Shown here piece by piece: positions 15,508 to 23,146 of a DNA stretch of 29,727 nt (position 1 is the stretch's first letter; each line of letters opens with the position of its first letter). The DNA is from a virus, in IMG/VR virus record IMGVR_UViG_3300030012_000451, positions 1 to 29,727 of that record. The stretch is one strand, 5' to 3'. Under the pieces are notes generated by a model. That model had not been told where the DNA came from, did not search any database, and saw only the letters and a list, made by a program, of their open reading frames with translations. The translations under genes were made by a program, and so were the position numbers.

Positions 15508-17661
15508 ATGAAAGAAATTATTAATATTGATTTATCAGCACAAACTGCACCACAAGTACAAGAAGTACGTGGTAAAGATTATATAGAATATGGTACTGAA
15601 AATTGGAGGAATTTATATCCACAATTTTTAATTGATTTGTACTACAATAGTTCTACTAATGCAGCTATAATAAATGCTACAAGTGAATTAATCGCAGGTG
15701 AAGAAATAGTAATAGATGATGAAGATGAACGTAATTTAGATGCTATGGTTAAGCTAAAGCAATTTATGTCTAATCCTAATTCAAATGAAACTTTACATGA
15801 GTTAGTTAAAAAGGTATCTTTTGATTTTAAATTACAAGGTGCATTTGCTTTAAATATTATATGGAGTAAAGATAGAACACAAATAGCAGAAATATATCAT
15901 ATACCTGTTGAAAAAATACGTTGTGAAAAACCTGATGCTTTTGGTAAAGTATGTGCATATTATGTAAGTGCAGATTGGAGTAATACAAGAATAAACAAAC
16001 CTTATAGAGTACCAGCATTTAACGTAAATGATAGAACATCAGCAAACCAAATACTTTATACAGGTCTTTATTCACCTAACATGAATAGTTATTTTACACC
16101 TGATTATTTAGCTGGAAATAATTGGAGTTTAATAGATCAAAAAGTATCAGAATATCACCTTAATAATATATCTAATGGGTTTAGTGGTTCTTATTTTATA
16201 TCTTTTGCGAATGGTGTACCTACACAAGAGGAACGCTTTCAAATAGAGAATAGTTTAAAAGAAAAGTTTACAGGTAGTGAAAGTTCAGGTAGATTTGTAC
16301 TCACCTTTAGTGAAGATAGAAATAGAGTACCTGAAATTACACCTATTGCAGTAAGTAATGCAGATAAACAATATTTAGCTTTACAAGAGTTATTAGTTCA
16401 AAATATACTAACTGCACATCGTGTTACATCACCAATGCTAATGGGTATTAAAAATGAAACAGGATTAGGAAGTAATGTAGATGAACTTAATAGTGCTGCT
16501 AACTACTATTTAAATACAGTATGTAAACCTTACCAAAATCACATTATTAAGGTATTAAGAAAACTGTTTAGAGTTAATAATATGGATATGCCTATTAGCT
16601 TTGTACAACTCAAACCAATAACAGTACAATTTACATCAGAAGATTTAAAAGGTGTTTTAACAGAAGATGAACTAAGAGAAGAAATGGGTTTATCACCATT
16701 AAATGAAGAAGTTAATGTTAGAGAAGATTTTGCTAAGGTAGGTAGTATGGTTACAGAAGGTAAAGATGGTGAAATAGATTTACCTTTATTTGATACAATA
16801 GAAGAAGCAGAAGCAGAAGCTGAAAGATTAGGTTGCAAAGGTTATCATGAACATACATTAGATGGTAAAACAGTTTATATGCCATGTGAAGATCATGAAC
16901 AAATAACTAACTTAGATTGTAATTGCAAAGAAGAATTTATTACACCTAATCCATGTCAGCCAGGATATGAAGCAATAGGAACAAAAATAAAAGATGGTAG
17001 AGAAGTACCTAATTGTGTACCTATAAAAGCAGAAAAAGAAAATTTAGAATTAACAAAATTTATAGAAGAATTTGGTGAAGATATACCTGAAGATTGTGAA
17101 CTAATACATGAAGAAAAAGTAGGTGATGAACACGCTGAATTTGATTTTGAAAATATGCTAAATGATTTAGTAGATGAAAAAATACAATTAGCAAGTACAG
17201 GTAAAGCATTACCAAGTAGAAAATCAGAACAAGATGGTATATCTAAAAAAACATACGATTATTATAGAGTACGTTATGTATATGCTGAAGATGAATTTTT
17301 AACTAGAAAATCAGGTAAAAAAAGAGCTTTTTGTACACAAATGATGGGTGCAAAAAAAGTGTATCGTAAAGAAGATATTATAAGAATGTCAAAAATGCCT
17401 GTAAATAAAGGTTGGGGTAAAGGTGGTGCAGATACTTATTCTATATGGCTCTATAAAGGTGGTGGTAATTGTCATCATTTTTGGCTAAGACAAATATACA
17501 AAACTACATTAGGTGTATCTAAAACAACTAAAATAGAAGATGCAGATATAATAGGTTATACTAAAGCAAGAAGTGAAGGTTTTACTGCAAAGAAGAACAA
17601 TGTAAAAGTTGCAAAGCCACCAAAAAGAATGAAGAATAAAGGATTTATAAATAAAAGATAA
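15508..17661 (+). CDS. Portal protein with long C-terminal extension
   Basis: The first ~400 residues are portal-like: YPQFLIDLYYNSSTNAAIIN at the start, a wing region with a YHIPVEKIRCE strand, and the long helix with AHRVTSPMLMGIKNETGLG. The portal is the 12-fold ring through which DNA enters and leaves. About 300 more residues follow: an acidic stretch, GCKGYHEHTLDGKTVYMPC, a second Cys group, then a C-terminal domain with YRVRYVYAEDE, YRKEDIIRMSKM and YSIWLYKGGGNCHHFW, which look like head-protein accessory motifs fused on. ATG 15508 is chosen over an upstream TTG because it falls just after the previous stop. The protein has 717 residues. Confidence 0.75.
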   Translation: MKEIINIDLSAQTAPQVQEVRGKDYIEYGTENWRNLYPQFLIDLYYNSSTNAAIINATSELIAGEEIVIDDEDERNLDAMVKLKQFMSNPNSNETLHELVKKVSFDFKLQGAFALNIIWSKDRTQIAEIYHIPVEKIRCEKPDAFGKVCAYYVSADWSNTRINKPYRVPAFNVNDRTSANQILYTGLYSPNMNSYFTPDYLAGNNWSLIDQKVSEYHLNNISNGFSGSYFISFANGVPTQEERFQIENSLKEKFTGSESSGRFVLTFSEDRNRVPEITPIAVSNADKQYLALQELLVQNILTAHRVTSPMLMGIKNETGLGSNVDELNSAANYYLNTVCKPYQNHIIKVLRKLFRVNNMDMPISFVQLKPITVQFTSEDLKGVLTEDELREEMGLSPLNEEVNVREDFAKVGSMVTEGKDGEIDLPLFDTIEEAEAEAERLGCKGYHEHTLDGKTVYMPCEDHEQITNLDCNCKEEFITPNPCQPGYEAIGTKIKDGREVPNCVPIKAEKENLELTKFIEEFGEDIPEDCELIHEEKVGDEHAEFDFENMLNDLVDEKIQLASTGKALPSRKSEQDGISKKTYDYYRVRYVYAEDEFLTRKSGKKRAFCTQMMGAKKVYRKEDIIRMSKMPVNKGWGKGGADTYSIWLYKGGGNCHHFWLRQIYKTTLGVSKTTKIEDADIIGYTKARSEGFTAKKNNVKVAKPPKRMKNKGFINKR

Positions 17662-17663
17662 TT

Positions 17664-18230
17664 ATGGCATACGTATTATTTATATCAGAAAATAAGCTAA
17701 AAGAAAGCACTGCAATCAATATGAATGTAGATGTAGATTTACTTTTACCTTATGTAAGACAAGCACAAAAGTTATATGTAGAACCAAAACTTGGTACTGA
17801 TTTATATAAGAAACTAGAAGCAGATATAACTGCTGGTACACTAACAGGCGTATATAAAACTTTAGTAGATGAATATATTGGTGATATGTTACCTAATTGG
17901 GCATTTTATCATTGCATACCGTTTTTGCGTTTTAAGGTCGAAAATGGTAACATCTATGCTAAGACATCAGAAACAGGTACTGCGTTGAGTACAGAAGAAG
18001 CGCAACACCTTAGAGAGGAAGTTAGAAATACTGCTGAATACTATACAGAAAGGTTAATAGAACACCTTAGAAACAATATATCTAGCTTTCCTGAATACAG
18101 TACAAATAGTGGTGAAGATATATCACCTGATAAAAATGCTTATTATGCAGGAATGAATTTAGAAAGACCATCACAACAAGATACTAAATTAAGATTAAGA
18201 AATTTCTTAACACCTGATATTAGTTACTAA
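17664..18230 (+). CDS. Head-tail connector/adaptor protein
   Basis: This 188-residue helical protein has LLPYVRQAQKLYVEPKLGTDLYKKL near the start, then VDEYIGDMLPNWAFYHCIPFL and a conserved-looking end with NAYYAGMNLERPS. The layout, an N-terminal helix pair with 'I-R-x-A-Q-x-x-Y-x-x-x-x-L-G', is typical of the connector-type proteins found after portals in Bacteroidetes phages. It starts 3 bases after the portal stop, which supports a neck role. It overlaps the next small frame by one base. Confidence 0.6.
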   Translation: MAYVLFISENKLKESTAINMNVDVDLLLPYVRQAQKLYVEPKLGTDLYKKLEADITAGTLTGVYKTLVDEYIGDMLPNWAFYHCIPFLRFKVENGNIYAKTSETGTALSTEEAQHLREEVRNTAEYYTERLIEHLRNNISSFPEYSTNSGEDISPDKNAYYAGMNLERPSQQDTKLRLRNFLTPDISY

Positions 18231-18352
18231 TGAAAAAGTATTACAAAGTAAAAGAAGTAAATAAAATAAAATTAAAAACTTACATTAAGAGTAAGGATAA
18301 TAAAAAGAAGAATGAAAGAAATACAAGACACCGCACAAGTAACGCTAGCTAA
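18230..18352 (+). CDS. 40-residue very basic peptide
   Basis: The ATG overlaps the connector stop (TAATG) and the frame runs to TAA 18350-18352. The product (MKKYYKVKEVNKIKLKTYI, then a Lys/Arg/Asn-rich end) is strongly basic. It overlaps the following holin-like gene by 41 bases. The overlap style matches its neighbours, but the composition could arise by chance in A-rich DNA, so it is only a candidate. I do not recognise it. Confidence 0.35.
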   Translation: MKKYYKVKEVNKIKLKTYIKSKDNKKKNERNTRHRTSNAS

Positions 18353-18479
18353 TGGTACTGCAATAGGTATTAGTTTAGTTGAGGTAAACGAAATATTAAC
18401 ACTTATATCTTTGACTTTAGCAATAGCATTTAGTATATATAAATTTGTAAAGTATGGCGAAAAAAAACAAGCTAAATAG
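18312..18479 (+). CDS. Holin-like small membrane protein
   Basis: These 55 residues have a short soluble N-terminus (MKEIQDTAQVTLANGTAIG), a hydrophobic segment at about residues 28-46 (LTLISLTLAIAFSIYKFV) and a charged end (KYGEKKQAK). The single-span form with a basic tail, next to the lysis gene, suits a holin or spanin-like component that lets the lysis enzyme reach the wall. Similar proteins with an 'NGxAIG(I/L)S-x-x-E-x-NEIL' pattern recur in Bacteroidetes phages. The start is ATG 18312. Confidence 0.55.
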   Translation: MKEIQDTAQVTLANGTAIGISLVEVNEILTLISLTLAIAFSIYKFVKYGEKKQAK

Positions 18480-18585
18480 CAGAAACCCTAAATACAAAAA
18501 ACAAGATGAACAAGTTGTTAAATTACGTAAAGAATTTGTACATGAGGTTAAAGGGGTTAAGGTGTATAAAATTCACTACATATAA
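18454..18585 (+). CDS. 43-residue basic protein in the lysis cassette
   Basis: This frame starts at ATG 18454 within the end of the holin-like gene and stops at TAA 18583-18585. The product begins MAKKNKLNSRNPKYKKQDEQ and ends VHEVKGVKVYKIHYI: a basic helix followed by a beta-like tail. Its codons fit the genome better than the competing frame over the same bases (which uses AGG and TTG often), so I take this frame as real and let the next gene begin after it. No function recognised. Confidence 0.5.
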   Translation: MAKKNKLNSRNPKYKKQDEQVVKLRKEFVHEVKGVKVYKIHYI

Positions 18586-18586
18586 T

Positions 18587-18997
18587 TTGGACAGTATAAA
18601 TCTTTTAATAATAAGAGATACATTTACAAAAAATTCTACTATTGGTAAACTGTATCTAAATGGTGAACAAATGTGCGATACATTAGAAAACCCATACTTA
18701 AATAATCAAAAGAATATATCTTGCATACCTGCTGGAGAATATAAAGTAAGAATAAGAGTAGCAAGAGAAAGTGCAACAAGAGATTATGTGCATTTATTAG
18801 TACAAGATGTGCCTAATAGAAGCTATATACTATTTCATAGAGGTAATACTGCTAAAGATACAAGTGGTTGTATTCTAGTAGGATTAAAACGTAAACAGGA
18901 CTTTGTTAGTAACTCTACTTTAGCTATGAATTTACTAATGAAAGAAATTATAAATTTAGGCGGTGAAAATATTAATTTAATAATTAAAAACAAATAA
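18587..18997 (+). CDS. DUF5675-family, probable lysis-associated protein
   Basis: The core reads GKLYLNGEQMCDTLENPYL, ISCIPAGEYKVRIR, VPNRSYILFHRGNTAKDT and SGCILVG. This is DUF5675, a family found in phage lysis regions with a cysteine/histidine arrangement like a peptidoglycan-acting fold. There is no signal peptide, so export would need the holin-like neighbour. Family members start close to 'LLIIRDTFT', which points to the TTG at 18587, two bases after the previous stop. A longer form from ATG 18506 is possible but would overlap the preceding gene by 80 bases. Catalysis has not been shown for this family to my knowledge. Confidence 0.65.
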   Translation: MDSINLLIIRDTFTKNSTIGKLYLNGEQMCDTLENPYLNNQKNISCIPAGEYKVRIRVARESATRDYVHLLVQDVPNRSYILFHRGNTAKDTSGCILVGLKRKQDFVSNSTLAMNLLMKEIINLGGENINLIIKNK

Positions 18998-18998
18998 T

Positions 18999-19193
18999 AT
19001 GAACAATTTACTAAAAAACTTTTTACTAGGTAAAATTTTAAAATCAAAAAAAGCGTGGTACACAATAGCAGGTATTATTGTACAACTATTGCACGAAAGT
19101 TTTGGACTTGATCCACAAGAAACACAATCTATATTATATTCTATAATAGCATTAGTAATAGGTCAAGGTATAGCTGATAGTGCAAAGAAATAA
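18999..19193 (+). CDS. Small membrane protein, holin-like
   Basis: These 64 residues contain two hydrophobic segments: AWYTIAGIIVQLLHESFGL (about 20-38) and ILYSIIALVIGQGIADSAK (about 45-63), separated by a polar DPQETQ turn. The KSKKAWY entry and GQGIAD end are a recurring pattern in Bacteroidetes phage lysis regions. Two spans fit a class II holin. It starts one base after the lysis protein stop and its end overlaps the metallophosphatase start by 14 bases. Confidence 0.55.
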   Translation: MNNLLKNFLLGKILKSKKAWYTIAGIIVQLLHESFGLDPQETQSILYSIIALVIGQGIADSAKK

Positions 19194-19902
19194 TAGATAC
19201 AGATTAAAGCCACACGAAATAGTGGCACTAAAAAGAATGAGGGAAACCGAAACTAGAAATGTTCTAGTTATCGGTGACCTTCATGAACCATTTTGTTTAG
19301 ATGGATATTTAGATTTTTGTATTGAACAATATGAAACCTGGAACTGTAATGAAGTAGTTTTTATTGGTGATATTGTTGATAATCATTATAGTTCTTTTCA
19401 TGAGATAGATATAGAAGCTGAATATACAGGTAAAGAAGAATTAGAAGTAGCTATTAAAAGAATAGCACGTTGGTATAAAGCATTTCCAAAAGCTAATGTA
19501 GTTTTAGGTAACCATGATAGAATGATTATGAGAAAAGCACAAACATCATTAATACCAAGTAAATGGATAAAATCATATAAAGAAGTTTTAGAAGTACCTA
19601 ATTGGAACTTTGTAGATAGATTAGAAATAGATGGTGTACAATATATTCATGGTGAAGCAGGAACAAGTAGAAGTAAATGTCGTGCTGATATGATGAATAC
19701 AGTACAAGGACACCTACACACACAATGTTATATAGAACACTATGTAGGACAAAATTTCAGAGTATTTGGTATGCAAGTAGGTTGTGGTATAGATCATGAT
19801 AGTTATGCTATGGCTTATGCTAAACGTGGTAAAAAGCCTTCTATTGCTTGTGGAGTTATTTTAGGTGGCACTACACCTATAAATCTTTTAATGCCTTTAT
19901 AA
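19180..19902 (+). CDS. Calcineurin-like metallophosphatase
   Basis: This 240-residue enzyme shows all motifs of the metallophosphatase fold in order: GDLHEP (32-37), GDIVDNH (63-69), GNHD (110-113), a lone HG (157-158) and GHLH (177-180). These bind two metal ions for phosphoester cleavage. Phage versions may act on nucleic acid ends, nucleotides or phosphoprotein; the substrate is not visible. The start is a GTG at 19180, chosen because LKPHEIVALKRM upstream of the first ATG looks like real protein. It is the last gene before the early control region, so it may be expressed late with lysis genes. Confidence 0.8.
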   Translation: MQRNNRYRLKPHEIVALKRMRETETRNVLVIGDLHEPFCLDGYLDFCIEQYETWNCNEVVFIGDIVDNHYSSFHEIDIEAEYTGKEELEVAIKRIARWYKAFPKANVVLGNHDRMIMRKAQTSLIPSKWIKSYKEVLEVPNWNFVDRLEIDGVQYIHGEAGTSRSKCRADMMNTVQGHLHTQCYIEHYVGQNFRVFGMQVGCGIDHDSYAMAYAKRGKKPSIACGVILGGTTPINLLMPL

Positions 19903-19976
19903 TGAAGCCTAAGCACCAATTACCTATAATAATAGTATGGGCATTTGTTCTTATTATATTAGCAACCTTTATATAA
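19902..19976 (+). CDS. 24-residue membrane peptide
   Basis: The ATG at 19902 shares a base with the metallophosphatase stop (TAATG). The product is MKPKHQLPIIIVWAFVLIIL plus ATFI: a short basic head and one hydrophobic span. It ends just before the early control region. Such one-span peptides are often missed by annotation; the start overlap and clean amphipathic layout support it, but at 24 codons chance is possible. Confidence 0.4.
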   Translation: MKPKHQLPIIIVWAFVLIILATFI

Positions 19977-19993
19977 CTTTTTTAACATTATAA

Positions 19994-20048
19994 TTGTTAA
20001 TAACTTTCTAACCAAATTATGTTAGTAATTAATTTTATTGTATATTTG
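19994..20048 (+). promoter_or_regulatory. Early promoter with upstream 13-base element
   Basis: In the 100-base gap before the early genes, TATATTTG (20041-20048) is a perfect match to the Bacteroidetes -7 box TAnnTTTG, 36 bases before the ATG at 20077. The 13-mer TTGTTAATAACTT (19994-20006) lies exactly 47 bases upstream of it and recurs at the same distance before another TATATTTG at 24800. It contains the interrupted palindrome GTTA-A-TAAC. The octamer ATAACTTT occurs at 19973 and again at 20000. No good TTTG -33 box is visible. Confidence 0.6.
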
Positions 20049-20076
20049 CTATACGTTAAACAATAAAAATAAGAAA

Positions 20077-20367
20077 ATGTATAAATTAATTAACAAGAAA
20101 ACAAAAGCAGTTTATTTATTAAACAATGAACAGTACAAAAAGTTCTTTGAACTAAAAAAAGCAACTAAGCAAAGAAAGGTATCATACGAACATATAGGAG
20201 ATAAATATTATAGTTATGATGTATCATGGTTTGCTAATAACTATGAAGATTATGATATTATAAATCTTAAAGATGAAATGTATAATGATATAGTAAATAT
20301 TGCATTAGCAGTAGCAACTGTTACTGTCGTAGTAGCTATAACAAAAATAATAATGTTATGGATATGA
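20077..20367 (+). CDS. First early gene, C-terminal membrane anchor
   Basis: This 96-residue protein begins MYKLINKKTKAVYLLNNEQY. The start is ATG 20077, not the upstream TTG at 20038, because the promoter box lies between them. The soluble part is basic and Tyr-rich (YYSYDVSWFANNYEDYDII), and the last ~25 residues are hydrophobic (IALAVATVTVVVAITKIIM), a tail anchor. As the first early gene it may act on the host membrane or exclude other phages; that is speculation from position. The stop overlaps the next start. Confidence 0.6.
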   Translation: MYKLINKKTKAVYLLNNEQYKKFFELKKATKQRKVSYEHIGDKYYSYDVSWFANNYEDYDIINLKDEMYNDIVNIALAVATVTVVVAITKIIMLWI

Positions 20368-20648
20368 TAGTAGAACAATATACATTTTACAATAATGGTA
20401 ATATATATACTAATAAACAAAAATCATTAGGTAAAAGACAATATGAAGATATACCTGAAAAAGCAGATTTATCTATTATAATTGTAGGCACAGAAACACA
20501 AACAGATAAACTATTTAAAAAGTATATAAAAAAACACAATTTAGCATTAGATGAATGTTATGATATAACTGATGATATACCTAAAAATAAAATGGATATA
20601 GTAAAAAACAGATATATTAATAACAATAAAAAAGCATTTATAGTATAG
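20358..20648 (+). CDS. Early hypothetical protein
   Basis: This 96-residue charged protein begins MDMIVEQYTFYNNGNIYTNK, with a KADLSIIIVGTETQTDKLF core that reads like a beta strand followed by a helix, then Lys/Asn-rich helices. It overlaps the preceding gene by ten bases and is followed by a 47-base leader before the SSB-like gene. No family recognised. Small early proteins of this sort often bind host factors. Confidence 0.5.
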   Translation: MDMIVEQYTFYNNGNIYTNKQKSLGKRQYEDIPEKADLSIIIVGTETQTDKLFKKYIKKHNLALDECYDITDDIPKNKMDIVKNRYINNNKKAFIV

Positions 20649-20695
20649 GTTAAAATTGTTTACCTTAAAAAACAATAAATATTAAATATATAAAA

Positions 20696-21133
20696 ATGGC
20701 ATTATTAAAAACAAGTAAAGTTAAAAGTGTACAAGCAAATGGTACATGGGATAGTAAATTTGGTGGTACGTTCTACAAATTTGAAGTAGAAATGGAAAAT
20801 GGAAATGCAGGTGAATATTCATCAAAAACAAAAGATCAAGATAAATTTGTTGTAGGTGAAGAAGTACAATATGAATTTGAAGATGGTAGATTTCCTAAAA
20901 TTAAACCTTATTACAACAAAGGTAATTTAATATTAGGTAGTAAAGGTGGTTATACAGATGCTGATAAAATGCGAATGGCAAAAAGTGTTGCTATTAAATC
21001 AGCTTCTATTTATTTTCAAAATAAAGAAGTAGAAAAAGAAAAAATAAAATCATTTGCAGATTTTTGTTATAATTACATTGTAGGAGAAGATAAAAGTAAG
21101 TTAAACGAAAATACAGATGATTTACCATTTTAA
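20696..21133 (+). CDS. Single-stranded DNA-binding protein-like, DDLPF C-terminus
   Basis: These 145 residues have a beta-rich N-terminus (TWDSKFGGTFYKFEVEMENG, GEEVQYEFEDGRFPKIKP) compatible with an OB fold, a basic helical middle (MRMAKSVAIKSASIYF) and the acidic tip ENTDDLPF. The DD[IL]PF tip is how SSB proteins dock host and phage replication partners. The core is not a standard SSB sequence, so this is an SSB-like protein of a phage type. Its location next to DnaA-like and initiator genes fits replication. Confidence 0.7.
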   Translation: MALLKTSKVKSVQANGTWDSKFGGTFYKFEVEMENGNAGEYSSKTKDQDKFVVGEEVQYEFEDGRFPKIKPYYNKGNLILGSKGGYTDADKMRMAKSVAIKSASIYFQNKEVEKEKIKSFADFCYNYIVGEDKSKLNENTDDLPF

Positions 21134-21138
21134 ATTAT

Positions 21139-21224
21139 AAGAGGTGTAGATATTGATAAACAACAACAGAAATTAGTATTAACATAAAATTAATTTTACA
21201 ATTTGGTACTACACCTCTTTTTTT
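21139..21224 (+). terminator. Long-loop hairpin with T-run after the SSB-like gene
   Basis: AAGAGGTGTAG (21139-21149) pairs perfectly with CTACACCTCTT (21209-21219); seven Ts follow (21218-21224). The 59-base loop is unusually long for a terminator and includes the AT palindrome AAAATTAATTTT. It may be an attenuator or small structured RNA between the SSB-like gene and the replication genes. Confidence 0.6.
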
Positions 21225-21236
21225 AAACACTTAATT

Positions 21237-21755
21237 ATGAATGAATTACAAAAAATAGATAGAGTATTAAATATTACAAGCAAAGTTTGTAATGTAGATT
21301 ATAAACTATTAAAAACAAGAAGCAGAAAATTTGAATTAAATTTAGCTAGACAAATTGCTTGTGTATTATCTATGAAACATTTAGGAATACATAAAGTAAA
21401 AGTTGCAAAACGTATTAATAGAGATAGAACAAGTATGAACCATTATATGAGAAACCATAAAAACAATTATGATGGTTGGAAAATATACCAAGATAAATAT
21501 GATGAAGTATTTGCAAAGCTATTAAAAGGTAATAGAAAACGTAAAATTTTACATAAAAATAAATTTACTAATATTGTAAGAAAAATACAGATAACTAATT
21601 GTAAAGCACCTGATGTTACAATTACAGTTACTTGTGGTAAATATAAACATGAATTTTATGTAGGTGTATTTAATTTTGAAAGAGATATAAATACTATAAA
21701 AAAAGCATTTGAAAAATACGATTATAAAATAGATTATAAAACTTATGAAGGATAA
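21237..21755 (+). CDS. DnaA domain IV-like DNA-binding protein
   Basis: In this 172-residue protein, residues about 12-78 match the C-terminal DNA-binding domain of DnaA: ITSKVCNVDYKLLKTRSR, then LARQIACVLSMKHLG, VAKRINRDRTSMNHY. That is the helix-turn-helix with the R-x-x-x-x-x-x-x-ARQ and RDRTS-x-x-H signature that reads DnaA boxes. There is no AAA+ ATPase part. It may bind the phage or host origin, or repress initiation. The basic linker and beta-rich C-terminus (ITVTCGKYKHEFYVGVF) are unfamiliar. It overlaps the initiator gene by 11 bases. Confidence 0.65.
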   Translation: MNELQKIDRVLNITSKVCNVDYKLLKTRSRKFELNLARQIACVLSMKHLGIHKVKVAKRINRDRTSMNHYMRNHKNNYDGWKIYQDKYDEVFAKLLKGNRKRKILHKNKFTNIVRKIQITNCKAPDVTITVTCGKYKHEFYVGVFNFERDINTIKKAFEKYDYKIDYKTYEG

Positions 21756-22359
21756 ACCTACTTTTTGGGCAGTAATACCTGCTAATGTACGTTATGCAGA
21801 TATAACACCAAATGCTAAATTATTATATGCAGAAATTACTGCATTACAACAAATGAATGGTGAATGTTATGCTTCAAATAGATATTTTTCAAAGTTATAT
21901 AATAAAAACAAAGTAACAATATCACGTTGGATTAAAGAATTAAGAGATAAGGGTTTAATTAATGTTACAATAGTATATAAAGAGGGTACAAAAGAAATTG
22001 CAAATAGGTATATAGATATTTGTGATGGGGGTAATAGCATTAATGTTAAGCAGGTATTAACAAAAAAGTTAAAGAATAATAATACAAGTAATAATAATAA
22101 TACTACGTATAGTAATAAAAGGCGTTTTGTAAAACCTTCTATTGATGATATTATTGTTTATTGTCAAGAACGTAATAATAATATATGTGCTGAAACATTT
22201 TATGATTTTTACGAAACTAAAGATTGGAAAGTAGGAAAAAACAAAATGAAAGATTGGAAGGCTTGTGTACGAACTTGGGAAAAAAGAGATACTAAAAACA
22301 ATAAATCTAAAATAGATAGTCAAATAGATGAATATTTAAAAGGCAAAGAATTATTATGA
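21745..22359 (+). CDS. Replication initiator-like protein
   Basis: The 204 residues have three parts. The N-terminal winged helix (1-95: FWAVIPANVRYADITPNAK, NKVTISRWIKELRDKGLI) is typical of phage replisome organisers. An Asn/Thr/Ser linker (about 108-125) follows. The C-terminal helical domain (128-180: PSIDDIIVYCQERNN, FYDFYETKDWKVGK, MKDWKACVRTWEKR) recurs in phage initiators, probably to load the host helicase. The linker DNA is almost pure A/T with repeated AATAATAATA and a TACTA-CGTA-TAGTA hairpin, so an origin could lie inside this gene, as in lambda O. Confidence 0.7.
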   Translation: MKDKPTFWAVIPANVRYADITPNAKLLYAEITALQQMNGECYASNRYFSKLYNKNKVTISRWIKELRDKGLINVTIVYKEGTKEIANRYIDICDGGNSINVKQVLTKKLKNNNTSNNNNTTYSNKRRFVKPSIDDIIVYCQERNNNICAETFYDFYETKDWKVGKNKMKDWKACVRTWEKRDTKNNKSKIDSQIDEYLKGKELL

Positions 22360-22724
22360 AACAAATAAAAGAATATAATCTAAAAGAACTATCATTAAAA
22401 ATATATGATTTAGTTAGTATTACATCAGTAGAGATAGGACACAAAACAGATGGCAAAACAATGGCAGCTTTATCTAAAATATTTGCTAGTGATCTTATAA
22501 AAGAAAATAGATTTAAAAACTTATACTTATATCAAATACAAGATGCTTTTAGATTAGGTGTAAGATTTGGTAAAGATGAACCTTTTTTAAATATTAGAAC
22601 TTTTTACAAATGGGTATATGCACATAAGAAGGTTATAGATCAAGCATATTATCAAGTACACACATTAAATCAACCAGCAGCAGAAGTACCATATTATCAA
22701 GAACCTAAAAAATTATTAAAATGA
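22356..22724 (+). CDS. Probable replication accessory protein
   Basis: This 122-residue, mostly helical protein (start overlaps initiator stop, ATGA) has TDGKTMAALSKIFASDLI, then YLYQIQDAFRLGVRFG and FLNIRTFYKWVYAHKKVID. The layout is shared with small phage proteins between the initiator and downstream enzymes, possibly a helicase loader or initiator partner. I cannot assign a family. It overlaps the methyltransferase gene by four bases, so it belongs to a tightly coupled early operon. Confidence 0.5.
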   Translation: MKQIKEYNLKELSLKIYDLVSITSVEIGHKTDGKTMAALSKIFASDLIKENRFKNLYLYQIQDAFRLGVRFGKDEPFLNIRTFYKWVYAHKKVIDQAYYQVHTLNQPAAEVPYYQEPKKLLK

Positions 22725-23143
22725 AAAACAGAAATTTAAATCATGTTGATGATTGGGCAACACCTGAATATATATATGACGAACTAAATAATGAATTTAA
22801 TTTTGATTTTGATCCTTGTCCTTTACAACATGATATAAATAAATGGAATGGTTTAGATATAGAATGGAAACAAAGAAACTTTATTAATCCACCTTATTCA
22901 AGAAAATTAAAAAAAGCATTTGTATTAAAAGCAATAGAAGAAAGTAAAAAAGGTAAATTATGTGTTATGCTTTTACCTGTATCTACATCTACAAAATTGT
23001 TTCATCATCATATTTTACCTAATCAAAAAGAAATAAGATTTGTATATAAAAGAATAAAATTCAAAGGTGTAAATACTTTTGGTGAATATGTAAGTGATAA
23101 AGCAGGTATGCACGACAGTATGGTAATAATTTTTAAAACATAA
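22721..23143 (+). CDS. Phage DNA N6-adenine methyltransferase (Dam-like)
   Basis: These 140 residues begin with DDWATPEYIYDELNNEF, then FDPCP (30-34) and NPPYS (56-60), the signature of the phage N-6-adenine methyltransferase family. NPPYS is the catalytic motif IV and 'TPxxIxxxLxxEF' the substrate/cofactor lead-in. The protein is shorter than most, which suggests a minimal core. Methylation could protect phage DNA from host restriction. It starts four bases before the preceding stop. Confidence 0.75.
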   Translation: MKNRNLNHVDDWATPEYIYDELNNEFNFDFDPCPLQHDINKWNGLDIEWKQRNFINPPYSRKLKKAFVLKAIEESKKGKLCVMLLPVSTSTKLFHHHILPNQKEIRFVYKRIKFKGVNTFGEYVSDKAGMHDSMVIIFKT

Positions 23144-23146
23144 AAC

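Noticed and set aside
18506-18586. ATG-start extension of the DUF5675 gene
   Set aside because: It overlaps a better-supported 43-codon frame, uses codons rare in this genome (AGG, TTG), and DUF5675 proteins usually start near LLIIRDTF.
20038-20076. TTG-start extension of the first early gene
   Set aside because: The extension would overlap the TATATTTG promoter box; ATG 20077 is the natural start.
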